Of a DNA stretch of 64,000 nt, positions 47,944 through 60,300 are shown in pieces. Source of the stretch: Elymus sibiricus (taxonomy: Eukaryota; Streptophyta; Magnoliopsida; Poales; Poaceae). The stretch lies in the NCBI GenBank assembly GCA_039707655.1, contig CM077666.1, positions 282,275,166 to 282,339,165 of the forward strand, in the 5' to 3' direction. Below the pieces are notes generated by a model. It did not search any database. It had not been told where the DNA came from and saw only the letters and a program-made list of their open reading frames with translations. The position numbers and the translations under genes are program-made. Position 1 is the stretch's first letter. Every line of letters starts with the position of its first letter.

Positions 47944-48531
47944 GGCTAAGCTCGGAGGGGAAGCTGAGGAAGAACTAGATCTGGGCTCTTGGAGCTTAGG
48001 AAGATTGGGAAGGCAGAGGAGGCGGGTGAGAAAGCATGAGAAATCCTTGGGGTTTTCTCCTTTTTATGAGGCGTCATGCCGATTAGCCTCCCTTTACCAT
48101 GCCGCGAGTCTCTCCGCTTCCCAAGGCATGCGTGCCGTTATAAACGCGCAAAATAAGCCTAAAGTTATGATTACATCCCGTATGAAACGGAGCACAATCT
48201 ATACATTGACGGGTCATGTGAATGTGAAAATAGCCTTGAACCGCGAATTGAGTTGTCATAACTGGTTCAGCGGTTGTGGTAGGCCACGACCCTTCGTCAG
48301 AAGGGGGCGTCAAAAAACACTGTTTACACTTTGACGATTGGCCTTCGGGGGCTAAGCTATTCATGGTGTTCGGACGATCGTATGATCGGATGGAAGACAT
48401 GTCATCAGGAGCCGGGTTGGACTCGGCCGATCATTTACGGGAAGAAGAACTCACCCCACAAGCTGAAGACTCCAGTCACAGAAGCTGCCAGAGCTGAGAC
48501 TTTTGGCATTGGGGGCTAGTTCGGGGGCTAC

Positions 48532-49003
48532 TGAGGGAGTCCTGGACTAGGGGGTCCTCGGGCCGCTGGCCTATCTCCCAATAGGCCGACTCGATGGGCC
48601 GCTCTCTGGCTATCACAGGAAGGGCCGAATGTATCGAAGACCCCACGATCTAGAAGGAACCCCCGAAGGCGCGTCGTGCACTCCAAGTCAAGATGAGGAG
48701 ATCAGCATTCCCATCCATGGTAGGAGACCTTTCATGTGTAAACCCTAGGTACCTCTCGGTGTCTATATAAACCAGGGGGGTTTTAGAATGTAGGACAGAG
48801 AAACTCATCTAGGGTTTTAGCTAGTCGATCTTGAGGTAGATCAACTCTGTAACCTTCATACCATCAATATAATCGAGCATGACGTAGGGTTTTACCTCCA
48901 TAGGAGGGCCCGAACCTGGGTAAACTTCGTCCCTTTGTTACCATCGCTCCTAGACTCACAGCTCGGGACCCCCTACCCGAGATCCTCCGTTTTGACATCG
49001 ACA
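48532..49003 (+). repeat. 3' LTR of the nested gypsy element
   Basis: 472 bp copy of 39598-40079. It lacks about nine nucleotides after GGGTAAAC (near 48925) and one G near the end. Confidence 0.93.
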
Positions 49004-49069
49004 GAGGCCATGACGAGGAGGGAGTAGTTCACCCTCGGGGCTAAGGGTATGTACCAGTAGCTATGTGTC

Positions 49070-49071
<2 letters not shown>

Positions 49072-49111
<40 letters not shown>
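49072..49111. repeat. (TC)n microsatellite
   Basis: About 20 uninterrupted TC dinucleotides inside the solo LTR. Confidence 0.95.
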
Positions 49112-49115
<4 letters not shown>

Positions 49116-50172
49116 TTCTTGAGATGACACGATCTTGATGTATCATGGGCTTTGTTAATATAGTTGGATCATATGGTGTTCTTCCCTCTCTATCTTGTTG
49201 TGATGAATTGAATCTTTCCCTTTGAGATCTCGTATGTTGGATTGAATATTTTGGTTTGATAACACTTGATGTACGTCTTGCGTGGGATACCTGTAGTGAC
49301 ATTGGGGTATTCTATTGATTCACTTGATATATCTTAAGGCATCAACTTGCGGATTCCGGTGACCTTGGGGATCTATGCATAGGGGTTGATTGCATGTTTT
49401 CATACCACTTTCTCCGATAGAAATCTTGGGGTGCTCCTTGAAGTTCTTTGTGTTGGATTGAATATGATAGATCTAAAATTGTTTGATGCATGTCGCATAA
49501 TTTACCCACGGATACTTGAGGTGACATTGGAGTATCTAGGTGACATTAGGGTTGATTGCTTTATCATTGGTGTTATTTTAGGACAAACTCTAGGGCTGTT
49601 TGTGACACATATAGGAATAGCCCAAAAGATTGATCGGAAATAATAACTTTGAGGTGGTTCTACTACCTACACCAATTTCATCTTATTGTTCTCTGCTAGA
49701 TAGCAATTTTGGAGTGATTCTTTGTTGCACGTTGAGGGATGATCATATGATTCAACTATGTTAGCATTGTTGGGAGATTACACTAGTGAAAGTATGAACC
49801 ATAGGCCTTGTTTCCAAGTATTAATATACCATTTTGCTCGCTGTTTAATATTTGTTACCTTGCTGTTGTTATATTTTCAGATTACAAAAACCTATATCTA
49901 CCATCCATATTGCACATGTATCACCATCTCTTCGCCGAACTAGTGCACCTATACAATTTACCATTGTATTGGATGTGTTGGGGACACAAGAGATTTCTTG
50001 TATTTGATTGCATGGTTGTTTGAGAGAGACCATCTTCATCCTACACCTCTCACGGATTGATAAACCTTAGGTCATCCACTTGAGGGAAAATTGCTACTGT
50101 CCTACAAAACTCTGCGCTTGGAGGCCCAACACGAGTCTACAAGAATAAAGTTGTATAGTAGACATCAACGCC

Positions 50173-50981
50173 AGACATGGAGGGAAGCACAATGGAGACA
50201 TTGATCTATCGTAGGTTAGAGGTGATGGTGCGGCAGCACCTTCAATTCCAGCAATGATTTACTAACTGGTAGGCGTGCAGTTCCTGCTTGTGTGTGGATT
50301 GGTGCCTGTCCAATTTCAGTTTAGATGTATTGGTTTGGGGATTATCCTGTAGGTTTGGGTGCTTGTCTACTTGTTGCTGGCAGCCAGACCATATTGCTTA
50401 AGATGTAGTAAGGCTTGTGATGAGCTGGTATGCTGCTAACATTCTACCCGTGAGCTGCTGTAACAAGTGATGGGGAACGCCACACTATTTGGTGCTAAAT
50501 TTTTGTTCCCACTAGGGGTCCCTTGTTAATGTTTTTAGACTACATTTATACGCAATGTATGGGTCTCGGATGGCGTGTGAAAGGCGTGATACGGTGTTAT
50601 ACTGATGGGTTGCCTATGTATATGCAGTATGAAGGAAGATCTATGGGGAATAGTAGTTGTGGTACTAGAATATTTCACATTTTAGCTTCGGTTTTGGTGT
50701 AGAAATCCTCCAATCTATTTTGGCTAATTTTGTTGATGACAGAGCTACGGTTTAGTGTGCGGACTATCTACTGTAGTTGCTGAAATAGCTCACTCCTTTT
50801 CTTATTTGCTATTCAGACAACTTGTGCCAACATAGTTTTAGAATAATTGGAACTTGTGTGGTTGGTTGTAGCTTGTTGTAGTGGTCGGGTCGTTGTATAG
50901 ACGTACTGCTACATAGCCTTGGATTCTGCTCGTGTGTGGTATAGCATAATAAATGCCAACCTCCCAACATATCCAATGGCA
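50173..50981. other. Unassigned DNA right of the solo LTR
   Basis: Continuation of the sequence interrupted at 39091 (joined text GGGGACGCCAGACATGG). T/G-rich with no supported frame; it could be the 3' part of an old transcribed unit, but nothing shows it. Confidence 0.3.
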
Positions 50982-51640
50982 TGGATACTTGTGGTGACAT
51001 TGGAATATCTAGGTGATATTAGGGTTGATTGATGTGTATCATAGGTGTTATTCTAGTATGAACTCTGGGGCTGTTTGTGACACTTATAGGAATGGCTCAA
51101 TAGATTGATCGGAAAGGATAACTTTGAGGTGCTTTTGCTACCTACAACAATTTCATCTTATGTTCTGCAGTATATACGAACTTTGGATTGATTCTTTGTC
51201 GCATGTTGAGGGATGATCATATTATTCTATTATGTTGGCATTGTTGAGAGATTGCACTAGTGAAAGTATGAACCCTAGGCCTTATTTCCAAGCATTTATA
51301 TAACGTTTTTCTTGCTTTTTACTATTTGTCACCTTGCTGTTTTTATATTTCTAGATTACAAAAAACTAAATCTACTATCCATACTACACTTGTATCACCA
51401 TCTCTTCACCGAACTAGTGCACCTATACAATTTACCATTGTATTGGGTGTGTTGGGGACACAAGAGATATCATGTATTTGATTGCAGGATTGTTTGAGAG
51501 AGACCATCTTCATCCTACACCTCCCATGGATTGATAAACCTTAGGTCATCTACTTGAGGGAAATTTGCTGCTGTCCTACAAAACTCTGCACTTGGATGTC
51601 CAACAACGTCTACAAGAATAAAGTTGTGTAGTAAACATCA
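50982..51640 (+). mobile_element. 5'-truncated LTR, same family as the solo LTR
   Basis: From GGATACTTGTGGTGACATTG to GTGTAGTAAACATCA this matches the last 650 bp of the solo LTR (49515-50167) at high but clearly lower than perfect identity. Its 5' part is missing. It is followed directly by RNase H coding sequence and not by a primer site, so a deletion or rearrangement joined the two. Confidence 0.8.
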
Positions 51641-53446
51641 GCCGGCATGCTGCTTGTCGCACCCACTGGAGAGCACTCAAGTACGTGGTACAAATACACT
51701 TACCCAGGGAGGTATGAACCAACAACACTACAGATTACGAAGGATTGCTTGCCAGCCTACAGATTGGAGTGGATCTGGGCATTAGAAAGCTAATCATCTG
51801 AGGTGACTCACAACTTGTTGTACGGCAAGTTAACAAGGACTACCAGATCCCTTTGATGGAAGCATATGTGGATGATGTGTGGAAATTGGAAGGGTACTTT
51901 GATCGTCTACAAAAACAGCACGTACCTCGTGCGGAAAACAACATTGCTGTTGACCTATCAAAATGTGCCGCTCAGAAATTGCGTGTGGAACCAGGAACTT
52001 TTGTGCTCCACTTGACTATGACACCTGTTACACCGTCATTGAGGCAGTCCAAAAAGAGAAAGATCAACTTTGGCGATTATGTCCCGACAAAGCTCCCAGC
52101 CGCTAGAAAAAGGATTATCGGGGGCGACCCAATGGTTGCCGGTGAGCAGCAGTCTCCGGACGGGCCGGAGGCTCTTCTCATAGAAATTAGCACTCCCACA
52201 ACAGAAGAAATGCCTTTTGTCCTTGTCGTCAAGCCACAGGCTCCGGCATGGGCACAACAAATCGTCCATTTCCTTTAGACAGGAGAACTTCTCAGAGAGC
52301 AGGAAGAAGCGGATAAAGTAGCCCGACATCAAGTATGTACCAGTTTGTGGACCGCACTATGTACAAGAAAAGACCAAATGGGGTGAAATTGAAGTGCATC
52401 TGCCGGGAAGATGGACAAAAGCTATTGGCGGAGATACACGAAGGGATGTGTGGTTCTCATATCGGGTCCCACATGGTTGTCGGCAAGGCATTCCGGCAAG
52501 GATTCTACTGGCCGACGGCCCTTCAAGATGCAATGGCGGTGGTGACAAGATGCTATGCATACCAATTCCACGCCAAGAAAATACATCAACCATCACAAGC
52601 CCTTCAAATAATTCCTCTCTCCTGGCCCTTCTCGGTCTGGGGGCCCAACATTGTCGGCCCTTTCCCCCATGATATCGGGGTTCGTGTTCTTGTACGTCGC
52701 AATCTACAAGTTCACGAAGTGGCCGAGGAAGGTGACATCACAGTCAGCCGTTAAGTTCTTCAAAGGGATAGTTTGTCGTTTTCGTGTTCCCAATAGGGTC
52801 ATCACCGACAACGACATGCAGTTCATGAGTTGAACCTTCATGCAGTACTGCCAAGACCTTGGTGCCAAGATCTGCTTTGCATCTGTCTTTCACCCGAGGA
52901 GCAACAACCAAGTGGAGAGGGCGAACTCTGAAGTGCTGCGAGGCCTCAAGACAAGAACTTTTGAGAAGTTACGTAACTACAGAAGGCGATGGATCGATGA
53001 GCTGCTGACGGTTCTTTGGTCACCCAGGACGATACCAAATCGAGCCACCGACAAGACACCCTTCTCCGTAGTCTATGGTGCACAGGCAGTGCTCCCCACG
53101 ACACTCACATGCGGGTCACCACGAGTGGAAGCTTTCAATGAAGCTGAGCAAGAGCAGATGTGGCAAGACGATGCCACACTCCTTGAGGTAGACCGTCTCT
53201 GGGCTGCTCTGCGTGCCACCCGGTACCAGCAAGCCTTGCACCGCTACTATAGCCGCAAGGTGCATGCCTAGAGCATTGAGGAAGGCAACCTTTTTCCTCA
53301 TCGGATTCAGTCTACGAAGGGATCCAACAAGTTGACACCAAAGTGGAAGGCCCTTACCGGGAGGTACGAGTCACTAGGCTCGACACAGTCTGCCTGGAGA
53401 CTGAGTATGGCACTCCGCTACAGAAATCGTGGAACATAGAGCCTCT
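51641..53446 (+). pseudogene. Degenerate gypsy RNase H and integrase
   Basis: RNase H piece at 51740-52010 (ACLQIGVDLGIRK-like text, then GDSQLVVRQVNKDYQIP, preceded by a TGA in the conserved strand). Linker, then integrase: a zinc-knuckle region (EIHEGMCGSHIGSHM to CYAYQFHAKK, 52430-52580), a frameshift near 52670, then the catalytic core (WPRKVTSQSAVKFF, RVITDNDMQFMS with a stop, FHPRSNNQVERANSEVLRG) and a C-terminal part with KTPFSVVYGAQAVLP to about 53271. At least three stops and a frameshift. RT is absent upstream. Cut at 53447 by the CACTA element. Confidence 0.88.
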
Positions 53447-54623
53447 CACTAGTGGAGAAATGGCTAGCCACAACTCTTGTTGGTGGCACGCCATTTCCAA
53501 TGGACGCCAACACTATATATTTCAAATAGCGCACGCATCACCCATTTTCGTACAACATAGGTACTTACATAGTGCTAGTGTTGAAATTTCATGGAACGCC
53601 AATTGTATGTGGGCTCCAATTTTGTGTACAGGCATAACTTACTGTTGGCGTAGCCCATTTATACCTCGCCGGCAATATTTCCTATATCTATGGATTGCTT
53701 TCTTCTAGATGCCAGCAATATGTTTTGGGGGTCCATTTTTGTTGGTCCACTTTGTGGTCCACGTAACACCGGTGTAGTGTAATATTACATGCCAGGAACA
53801 TACATTGTAGTGTTGTCGTTGCCTTGTTTTGCAACCCCAGTAATAAAGTTGCAACACTATTCCCACGTGATAACTCTTGTGTATCCACCTAGTATATTCC
53901 CTTCTTCTTCTTCTTCTTCCTCCTCTATCTCCCCTCTTCATCTTGAGAAACCCAATTATTTTATAAGCTTGATTCTTAATTAGGTAGTTTGATCTAGATA
54001 GGTGATGCATTAATTAAGTTTGTTAGCCTCCACACACACACTCTCTAAGCTAGCTAGCTAGCTCTCTCCTCCACCCACTTGCATTAAATTTTCCTCCACC
54101 CTCCACTATTTTTGCCCTCCAACCTAAGTATAGTCGACCGGCTTCTCGCTTCGACTCGTATCTCTTATCTTTCAGGTAATTAACACAAACACTTTCTTGT
54201 TATTTAATTATGGGTGTGTGATTGCTATATATATATGGCCAAACATGGATGGGAAATTTGTAGAGAGAGTTGGCAATGTTTTGGCAAAATGTTGATTCAT
54301 TTCCGTTTCGTCAAATTTTTGGTACTCAATATGTCCATTTTTTTAGCAAAGGTCATGACAAAATTTTGTATGCCCTTGTTGTTAATATATGTTATTCTTT
54401 TTGTATTTCCCTTTACAAGATACTTTGATCTACCGAAAGATTCAATACGGATTGAAGTGTGAAGGCCTTTCTCAATTTCATGGTGACGAATATGATATAG
54501 AAGTGTGAAATGTAGATATTATGTCCATGTAAATCATGCAAAAATGGAATTTTCCATAACCCGTTCGATGGTAGCGTCCTCGCGGACTTGCTTCATCGTG
54601 GTTTCATTGAAGGTTATACATGA

Positions 54624-55786
54624 TTGACAAAGCATGGTGAGGAGAATGAGGATGTTTGTGATGACGATGATGGAGCGGCGGATGTGGAAGCAGAAAACCC
54701 TTTCGATGAATTAGCAGGGCTGCCAGAAGGAGGAAACAATAGTGAACATGCGCATGGAGGAGGAAATGATGAAACACCACCCGAACAAGAAGATGATCAT
54801 GTCACCCAAGATAAGTCATTGTCTGAAATGCTGCAAGAACCCCATGTTAAAGAACTGCTTCAGAAGAAGATGACAAGTGAGAGACCTGCTATTAAAGAGG
54901 CTCTCAAGTTGGCGCAATTGGAGTTAGCCGCAAAAGATCCACTTTATGAAGGTTGCGATCCCGAGCACACCTGCTTGCACGTCACGCTCAAACTTCTAGA
55001 TAACAAGGCAAGATTCAAGAGCACATAAGCAAGTCACGACACTACATTGGAATATTTACATAAAGTTTTCCCCAAGGGGAATTTGTTGCCTAAGAGAGTC
55101 GATGAGGTGAAAAAGATCGTGTGCCCTCTTGATTTGCCACATGTAAGATATCACGCATGCGTAAATGATTGCATCTTATATCATAACGAGCATGAGCAAA
55201 AAACAGAGTGTCCCACTTGCAAGGAAACCCAATACAAGCCTGGAAAGAAGGAACCTCGAAAGGCCTGTATGGTACCTTCCGTTGATTCCACGCCTGCAAC
55301 ATTATTTTGCTGATGCGAAGGAAGCAAAGAACATGACTTGGCACAAGACCAGGACATCCAAAAATGATGACATTCTAAGAAATATTCCAGATGGTTGCCA
55401 GTGGAAAGCACCTGACTGCATAGAACCAGAATTCACAACATAACCAAGAAACCCCAGGTTGGGTGTAAGTAGTGATGGACTAAATCCATTTGGCACCCAG
55501 AGTAGCACACATAGTACATGGCTCGTGTTAGTTTGGATGTACAACCTCTCGCCTTGCATCTGCATGAAACAAATGTATATACACATGGTAATAGAAATTC
55601 AAGGGCTGGTCCAACCAGGCAACGATATGAACACATATCTTGAGCTATTGAAGGAGGAGTTAGACATACTCCCTCTGTACCATAATAATTGTAGTTGGGG
55701 AAAACTAAACTTGTTCTCCCCAACTACAATTATTATGGTACAGAGGGAGTATTATGGAAGGATGAAGGGGTCAAAACGTAGGACGC
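54624..55786 (+). pseudogene. CACTA TNP2-like transposase, N-terminal part
   Basis: The frame from 54624 has an acidic start, then DPLYEGCDPEHT (residues near 115) and a stop at 55026. It continues in other frames with LLPKRVDEVKKIVCPLDLP, HACVNDCILYHNEHE and CPTCKETQYKPGKK (a Cys4-type zinc-binding segment), WYLPLIPRLQHYFADAKEAK, SSDGLNPFGTQSSTHSTWL and QGLVQPGNDMNTYLELL. These follow the order of the Transposase_21 (TNP2) family. Several frameshifts and stops (55310, 55441) inactivate it. The frame resumes after the MITE at 55752 with LWKDEGVKT and ends at the LTR boundary. Confidence 0.88.
55669..55749. mobile_element. Stowaway MITE, 81 bp, inside the CACTA transposase
   Basis: Begins CTCCCTCTGTACCATAATAA and ends with its reverse complement; TA flanks it at 55667-55668 and 55750-55751. 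Near-perfect hairpin. Transposase similarity on both sides of it shows it inserted after the CACTA element. Confidence 0.96.
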
Positions 55787-57265
55787 TGTCGGAGTCATGA
55801 ATCTGGGTCCAAGAACTTCTCCGTGAATGAGATTCAAAAACTGGGGGCCTTGGCTCAGCTACCCGAACTCGATGGCAAACATAAGAGGATCGATGGAGAG
55901 CTTGATGCTGCTCGCCGGACACGGCAAGGACACGCGAGCTACCCAGGTTTGGGCCACCTTGCGGTGTAATACCCTACTCCTGCTTTTTGTTGGATTGCTC
56001 TATGGGAAGAGCTGTGCTCGAGGTACACGAGAGCTTAGGGGAGAGAAATCACTCGATACCTTTCGTGGGTGTAATACCAATAGTAGTATGGGGGGTACGT
56101 AAGAGTGAGGGCGAATCCTAGCTACAGCGCAAGTGTAACACTCGGATGTACGAGTTCGGGCCCCACTCAGAAGTGGTAAAGACCCTACGTCTCGAGCCCT
56201 GAGGCTTAGTGTTTGCTTATAGAGAGTATCTGAATACAGGGAGTTTGTAACCCTCACTCATGCACCGGGGGTGGCTTATATAGAGTGCGCCACCTCTAGC
56301 CGAGCGCCATTACTAGGGCATTTAATGATGGTAACTACTGGAGTTACTGGTAATGGCTGCATTAACTAAAGGCGTTACAGGTAACGTAGTCTTCACAACT
56401 CTTTATACTAATTAAGTCCCTCGAACATTGGAGTTCCCACGTTGCTTTTGCTTCTTCACGTCCGAGTGCTTAAGCTTGACCGACTGGTTGACGCCGTCCA
56501 AGTGACTTCTTGGATTCGAGTGGATCTAGTTCATACGTACGAATACCATAGTAGCTCAGAGGCTTCTATGAACTTGTAGGACCCTAGGTGTCCTCCAGAT
56601 GTAAGGTCCATGACCCTACCAAGGGTAGGTGACCTCATCTGTAGCCCTCGAATCGGTTGAGGTTTGGGGGACGAGTGACCAACGTGACGTGATGTCGATG
56701 GCGTTTCGAAAACGCTCAGAAACGAGTCAGGTCGTTTCACACTCGGCGATGAAATCTCAACCGATTCAGGTTGAATAATTTCCGAGTGTCCAGAACAGCT
56801 CGGCCGTTGGAGTCACTCGTCTTGAGTCTGATCTGCTCTCAGGAGAGGTGGCTCAAAGTTTTGGGAATGAGATTGTAAGTACTTGCATTCGTTCTTTGAA
56901 TAGCTGACAATTTATCCGAGTGCTCGACGAATCTTTTCTGTTGACTCGGAGACCCAAGGCACGTCGGAGCGCACCAGGGGACGTGGAGTCCACTCAGTCC
57001 ATGACGCGGTGAAATCTCCGGCAATTTCAAAAACATGGGGAAGTGTGCGCGTGTGCATGTGGCAGTTGTGTCAGGGAAGTGGGGAAAGTGGCCGCGGCGC
57101 CTCGATTCTCGCGTCGTGGATTTCGCCATGCGTCCCCTCGTCGCTGCCCCAAAGATTTTGGGATCTACATGCGCCCGTCGATTGCGCGGCAGCGGCGGAT
57201 CTGACGGCTATGACTTCGCCAAGACAAGGCATATAAACTGACTGGGAGGGAAGCTGAGAGAGCCA
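55787..57265 (-). repeat. Probable 3' LTR of the minus-strand gypsy element
   Basis: On the minus strand it runs TGGCTCTCTCAGC ... GACTCCGACA, about 1.48 kb. A TATA-like CTCTATATAAGCC near 56272 fits minus-strand transcription, and the text GTAGGGTATTACACCGC then CCCAAACCTGGGTAGC near its end is typical of Triticeae gypsy LTR 3' portions. Only one copy is visible, so the boundaries rest on the TG/CA ends and the adjacent purine tract. Confidence 0.65.
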
Positions 57266-57360
57266 TCTCTTCTTCCGCCCCCCTGCGATTCTATTTTTCC
57301 TTCCCCGAGAGCCCCGTTCGTACCCCAGTTCTGCCAATTTGCCACCTCGCCTCGCTGGAG

Positions 57361-60300
57361 ATGACGAGGAGCGCCACCGCAAAGGTCGAGAAGGCGAAGA
57401 AGGCTTCGCGCAGATCCTCTTCGAGCGCGGGCGCCTCGGCAGGATTCGTCCAGGGGGATTGGATGTCACCCCGAACTTCCGCTGACCGACTGACGGAGTT
57501 GGAGAGCCAGGGGCTCCTGGCTACTGGGAGCTGGCGGTTGCCGGTAGCGGGCGAGGTCGAGCCTGCACCGCGTAGGGACGAGAGGGTTCTCCTCACTACC
57601 CACATCGACTGAGGTTTCTCTCTGCCACCTCACCCCTTCTTCTGCTCTTTTTTGGATTTCTTCGGAGCTCAGCTGCACCACGTTCCCCCCAATGCAATCT
57701 CCTACCTTGCTGCTTTCATTTCTCTCTGTGAAAATTTCCTCGGTTGTCCCTCCCATTGGGGCCTTTTCAAACACTTGTTCACGTGCCGAGTGATGACCGT
57801 GAAGAAGTCCGCGCAAACGGGGAAAAAAACCAATGTAGTTCAGCTATACGGAGGCTTAGGTATTCAACTAAGGGGGAAGGGTAGATTTCCGCAAATGAAT
57901 TTCCCCGGCATGATCAAGGGTTGGCAGGGGACCTGGTTTTATTGCCAGGACATCCCAGTCGGGTCTCCCGTCGTACTCGGGTGAGCGCATTCAGTGCCTC
58001 CCCAAGCTTAATGTGTCTAAGGAGGAGAAGGTCGACGTAGATATCCTTGTGATCCTGCTGGTTCCCCTCATGAACAAAGGCATCAATAGCCTGGACCTGT
58101 TGGAGGTCTTCTTCCAGAGAAGAATTCAACCACTGCAGGCCAGAGCTCACCCCATGTGGCTGTACTCGGGTCCGGGTGACTCCACGCGTACGCACCTGGA
58201 AGAGCTCAGCATCGAGGCTGTGGAGAATAAACTCAAGGCCATCATTCCAGCCCGGGACAATCCCACGGGCACAAGGCGAGTGCCTCCGTTCTCGGTTGAG
58301 AACCCAGCAAATGAAGTCAGTTCTGAATGTCGTTATTGTTTTTCGAATGCCTATTGATGAGATTTCTGACTGCCATAATTCTCATTCGACAGTCTTTCAC
58401 GAGCATGGTGAGTCTGATCCCTGCTATCAACAATGCCCCTGCTGATGTGGCGAGTGACAACGAGCGCCAAGAGGGCTCAGACGGCGAGGAGGAGTATGTG
58501 GAGGACAGCGAGGAAGGTCAAGAGGAAGAGGAAGAAGAAGAAGAGAAGGGATCGGACCCAGGCGACGAGGCGGAGTCTTCTCCGTCAAAAGAGATCCTTC
58601 CCGAGCCTCGCACCAAGGCGCGCCAAGGTCCAGGGGTCTGAGGAGGCAACACCAAAGGACCAGGTGGTGCCAAATCCTCCATGACCGTCCTCCCCACTCG
58701 GACCTCGAAGCGAGGGCGAAGTGAGCCTACTCCGTCACCTAAGAAGATTGCCAAGCAGCCGAAGATCACCACCAACAAACCTCAGAAGGCTGTCTTGCCA
58801 AAGACCAAGATGAACGTGCCAGTGTACTCAGCATAAGTATCTTCGAACTGACTGCCATCTCGAATTCGTAGCCGAGTGACCTAATATTCCGAGTGATTTC
58901 GCTACAGGGTTGACACGTCGACTGCTTCATTGGAGAAGGACAAGGCTGACATCGATGCCGCGTCTTCGAAAGGTAATTCTTGATTACAATCGGAAATGGT
59001 CTTTGACTTCTGTGTTTCTTTTTGGAGTTTGTTGTCGAATGATATTCGAATGTTTGCAGAACCACGTGAAGTGATAGAGCTTGATGCGGACGACGGGATC
59101 AACCCGCCGAATCCCCCCAGTGACTTAGACGTCGTGATGCGGGATGCTTCACCTGCCAAGGTACCAGCACCTGCTCAAAGGGCCCTTTCTGGGGCTGGAA
59201 CTGGACTCGGATCTCCTCTGCCAGCTCCTCCTGCGACCAGCACCTTCAATCTGCCCCACGTCCCAGAGGACCAGGTGGGGGTGTGCAAGGAGGCGCTGAT
59301 CTAGCTGAGGCTAATGAATGACAAGCTGAAGGAAGCCCGTGATGCCGGTGAGGCTCTGGAGCAGAACGTTCGAGTAAGTACTCTTGTAAGTACTTTCTTC
59401 AATCGGAAATCTTGCGTCGTATGTATTTTTTGATGTGTGAGTGGGTTTGCATCGGGGGCGCACCCACTGGGTGTAGTCTCCGAGGCTACTGTTGACTGAA
59501 GCAGTCGGCGGGAGTCTAAGAATCAGAATGACATAGTTGTAGGCATGCTTGTCGAAGAGGATGCAGTGATGGTCTATGGACCAAAGCTTCTCGATGTTGA
59601 CCATTGGGGTATAGAACCTGTAGTTCTCCAGTGGGGGCGCACTGAGCACACCCACTGGGTGTAGTCCCTGAGACTGCCGTCAACTGAAGCAGTCGGCGGG
59701 AGTCTTAGAGTCCGAATGTGATAGAGTGATGAGATATTTGTCAAAGAGGATGTGGTGATGGTCCATGGACCACAGCCTCTCGATGTTGACCGTCGGGGTG
59801 TAGAACCCATAGTTCTCCAGTGGGGGCACGCTGAGCGCACCCACTGGGTGTAGTCCCCGAGGCTACCGTTGACTGAAGCAGTTGGCGGTAGTCTTAGAAA
59901 CCGAGTGATGTACTTGTAGTCATACTTGTGGAAGAGGATGCTGTGATGGTCCATGGACCAGAGCCTCTTGACGTTGACCTTCGGGGTGAAGAATCTGTAG
60001 TTCTCTAGTGGGGGCACACTGAGCGCACCCACTGGGTGTAGTCCTCGAGGCTACCGTTGACTAAAGCAGTCGGCGGTAGTCTTTGTATCCAAATGGTTTT
60101 GAACTTTGACCTTATATCCAATTGTCGTTACTGATGTTCCGTTGTTTCTTGTCGGCAGAGCATGTGCGAGCTCAGGACCCGCTACAACACCCTGGAGAAG
60201 GAGGCACATGACCTGCGTCTCAGCCTTGAGGTTGAGAAGACCAAGAGTGCACGTCTGGAACAAGAGAAACGTTCACTCGGAGGTAAGTGTGCCTTGCCCG

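Larger units (their letters stand above)
39598..49003 (+). mobile_element. Non-autonomous Ty3/gypsy element with antisense gene (Fatima-like), 9.4 kb
   Basis: LTRs at 39598-40079 (482 bp) and 48532-49003 (472 bp) start TGAGGGAGTCCTGGACTAGG and end CGACA; the 5-bp GAGGC occurs at 39593-39597 and 49004-49008. A purine tract (GTTCGGGGGCTAC) precedes the right LTR. The plus strand carries gag and protease-like sequence but no RT, RNase H or integrase; the right half carries an antisense gene. The LTRs differ at roughly 15 sites plus a 9- to 10-nt deletion (about 3 percent), so it is older than the chromovirus. The LTR text resembles the Triticeae family Fatima as I remember it. Without pol it needs a helper element. 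Confidence 0.93.
39092..50167 (+). mobile_element. Solo LTR of a gypsy-type element, split by a nested retrotransposon
   Basis: Begins TGACACGTCTCCAATAATTT at 39092, is interrupted at 39597, resumes at 49009 and ends GTATAGTAGACATCA at 50167, giving about 1.66 kb of LTR. The 5-bp sequence ACGCC occurs at 39087-39091 and 50168-50172, so a complete LTR with its own target duplication and no internal domain is present: a solo LTR formed by LTR-LTR recombination. It contains a (TC)n run at about 49072-49111. The text is one I recall from abundant Triticeae gypsy families; the family name is not certain. Confidence 0.85.
53447..55786 (+). mobile_element. CACTA (En/Spm) transposon, 5' part
   Basis: Starts CACTAGTGGAGAAATGGC at 53447, inserted in the integrase remnant. 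The first 250 bp contain short repeats of the TGGCGT/ACGCCA type in both orientations, as in CACTA subterminal zones. A transposase gene of the TNP2 type follows. The element is interrupted by a Stowaway MITE and its right part is lost where gypsy LTR sequence begins at 55787. Confidence 0.85.

Noticed and set aside
59574..60032. 152-codon minus-strand frame
   Set aside because: Translation of the 187-bp repeats.
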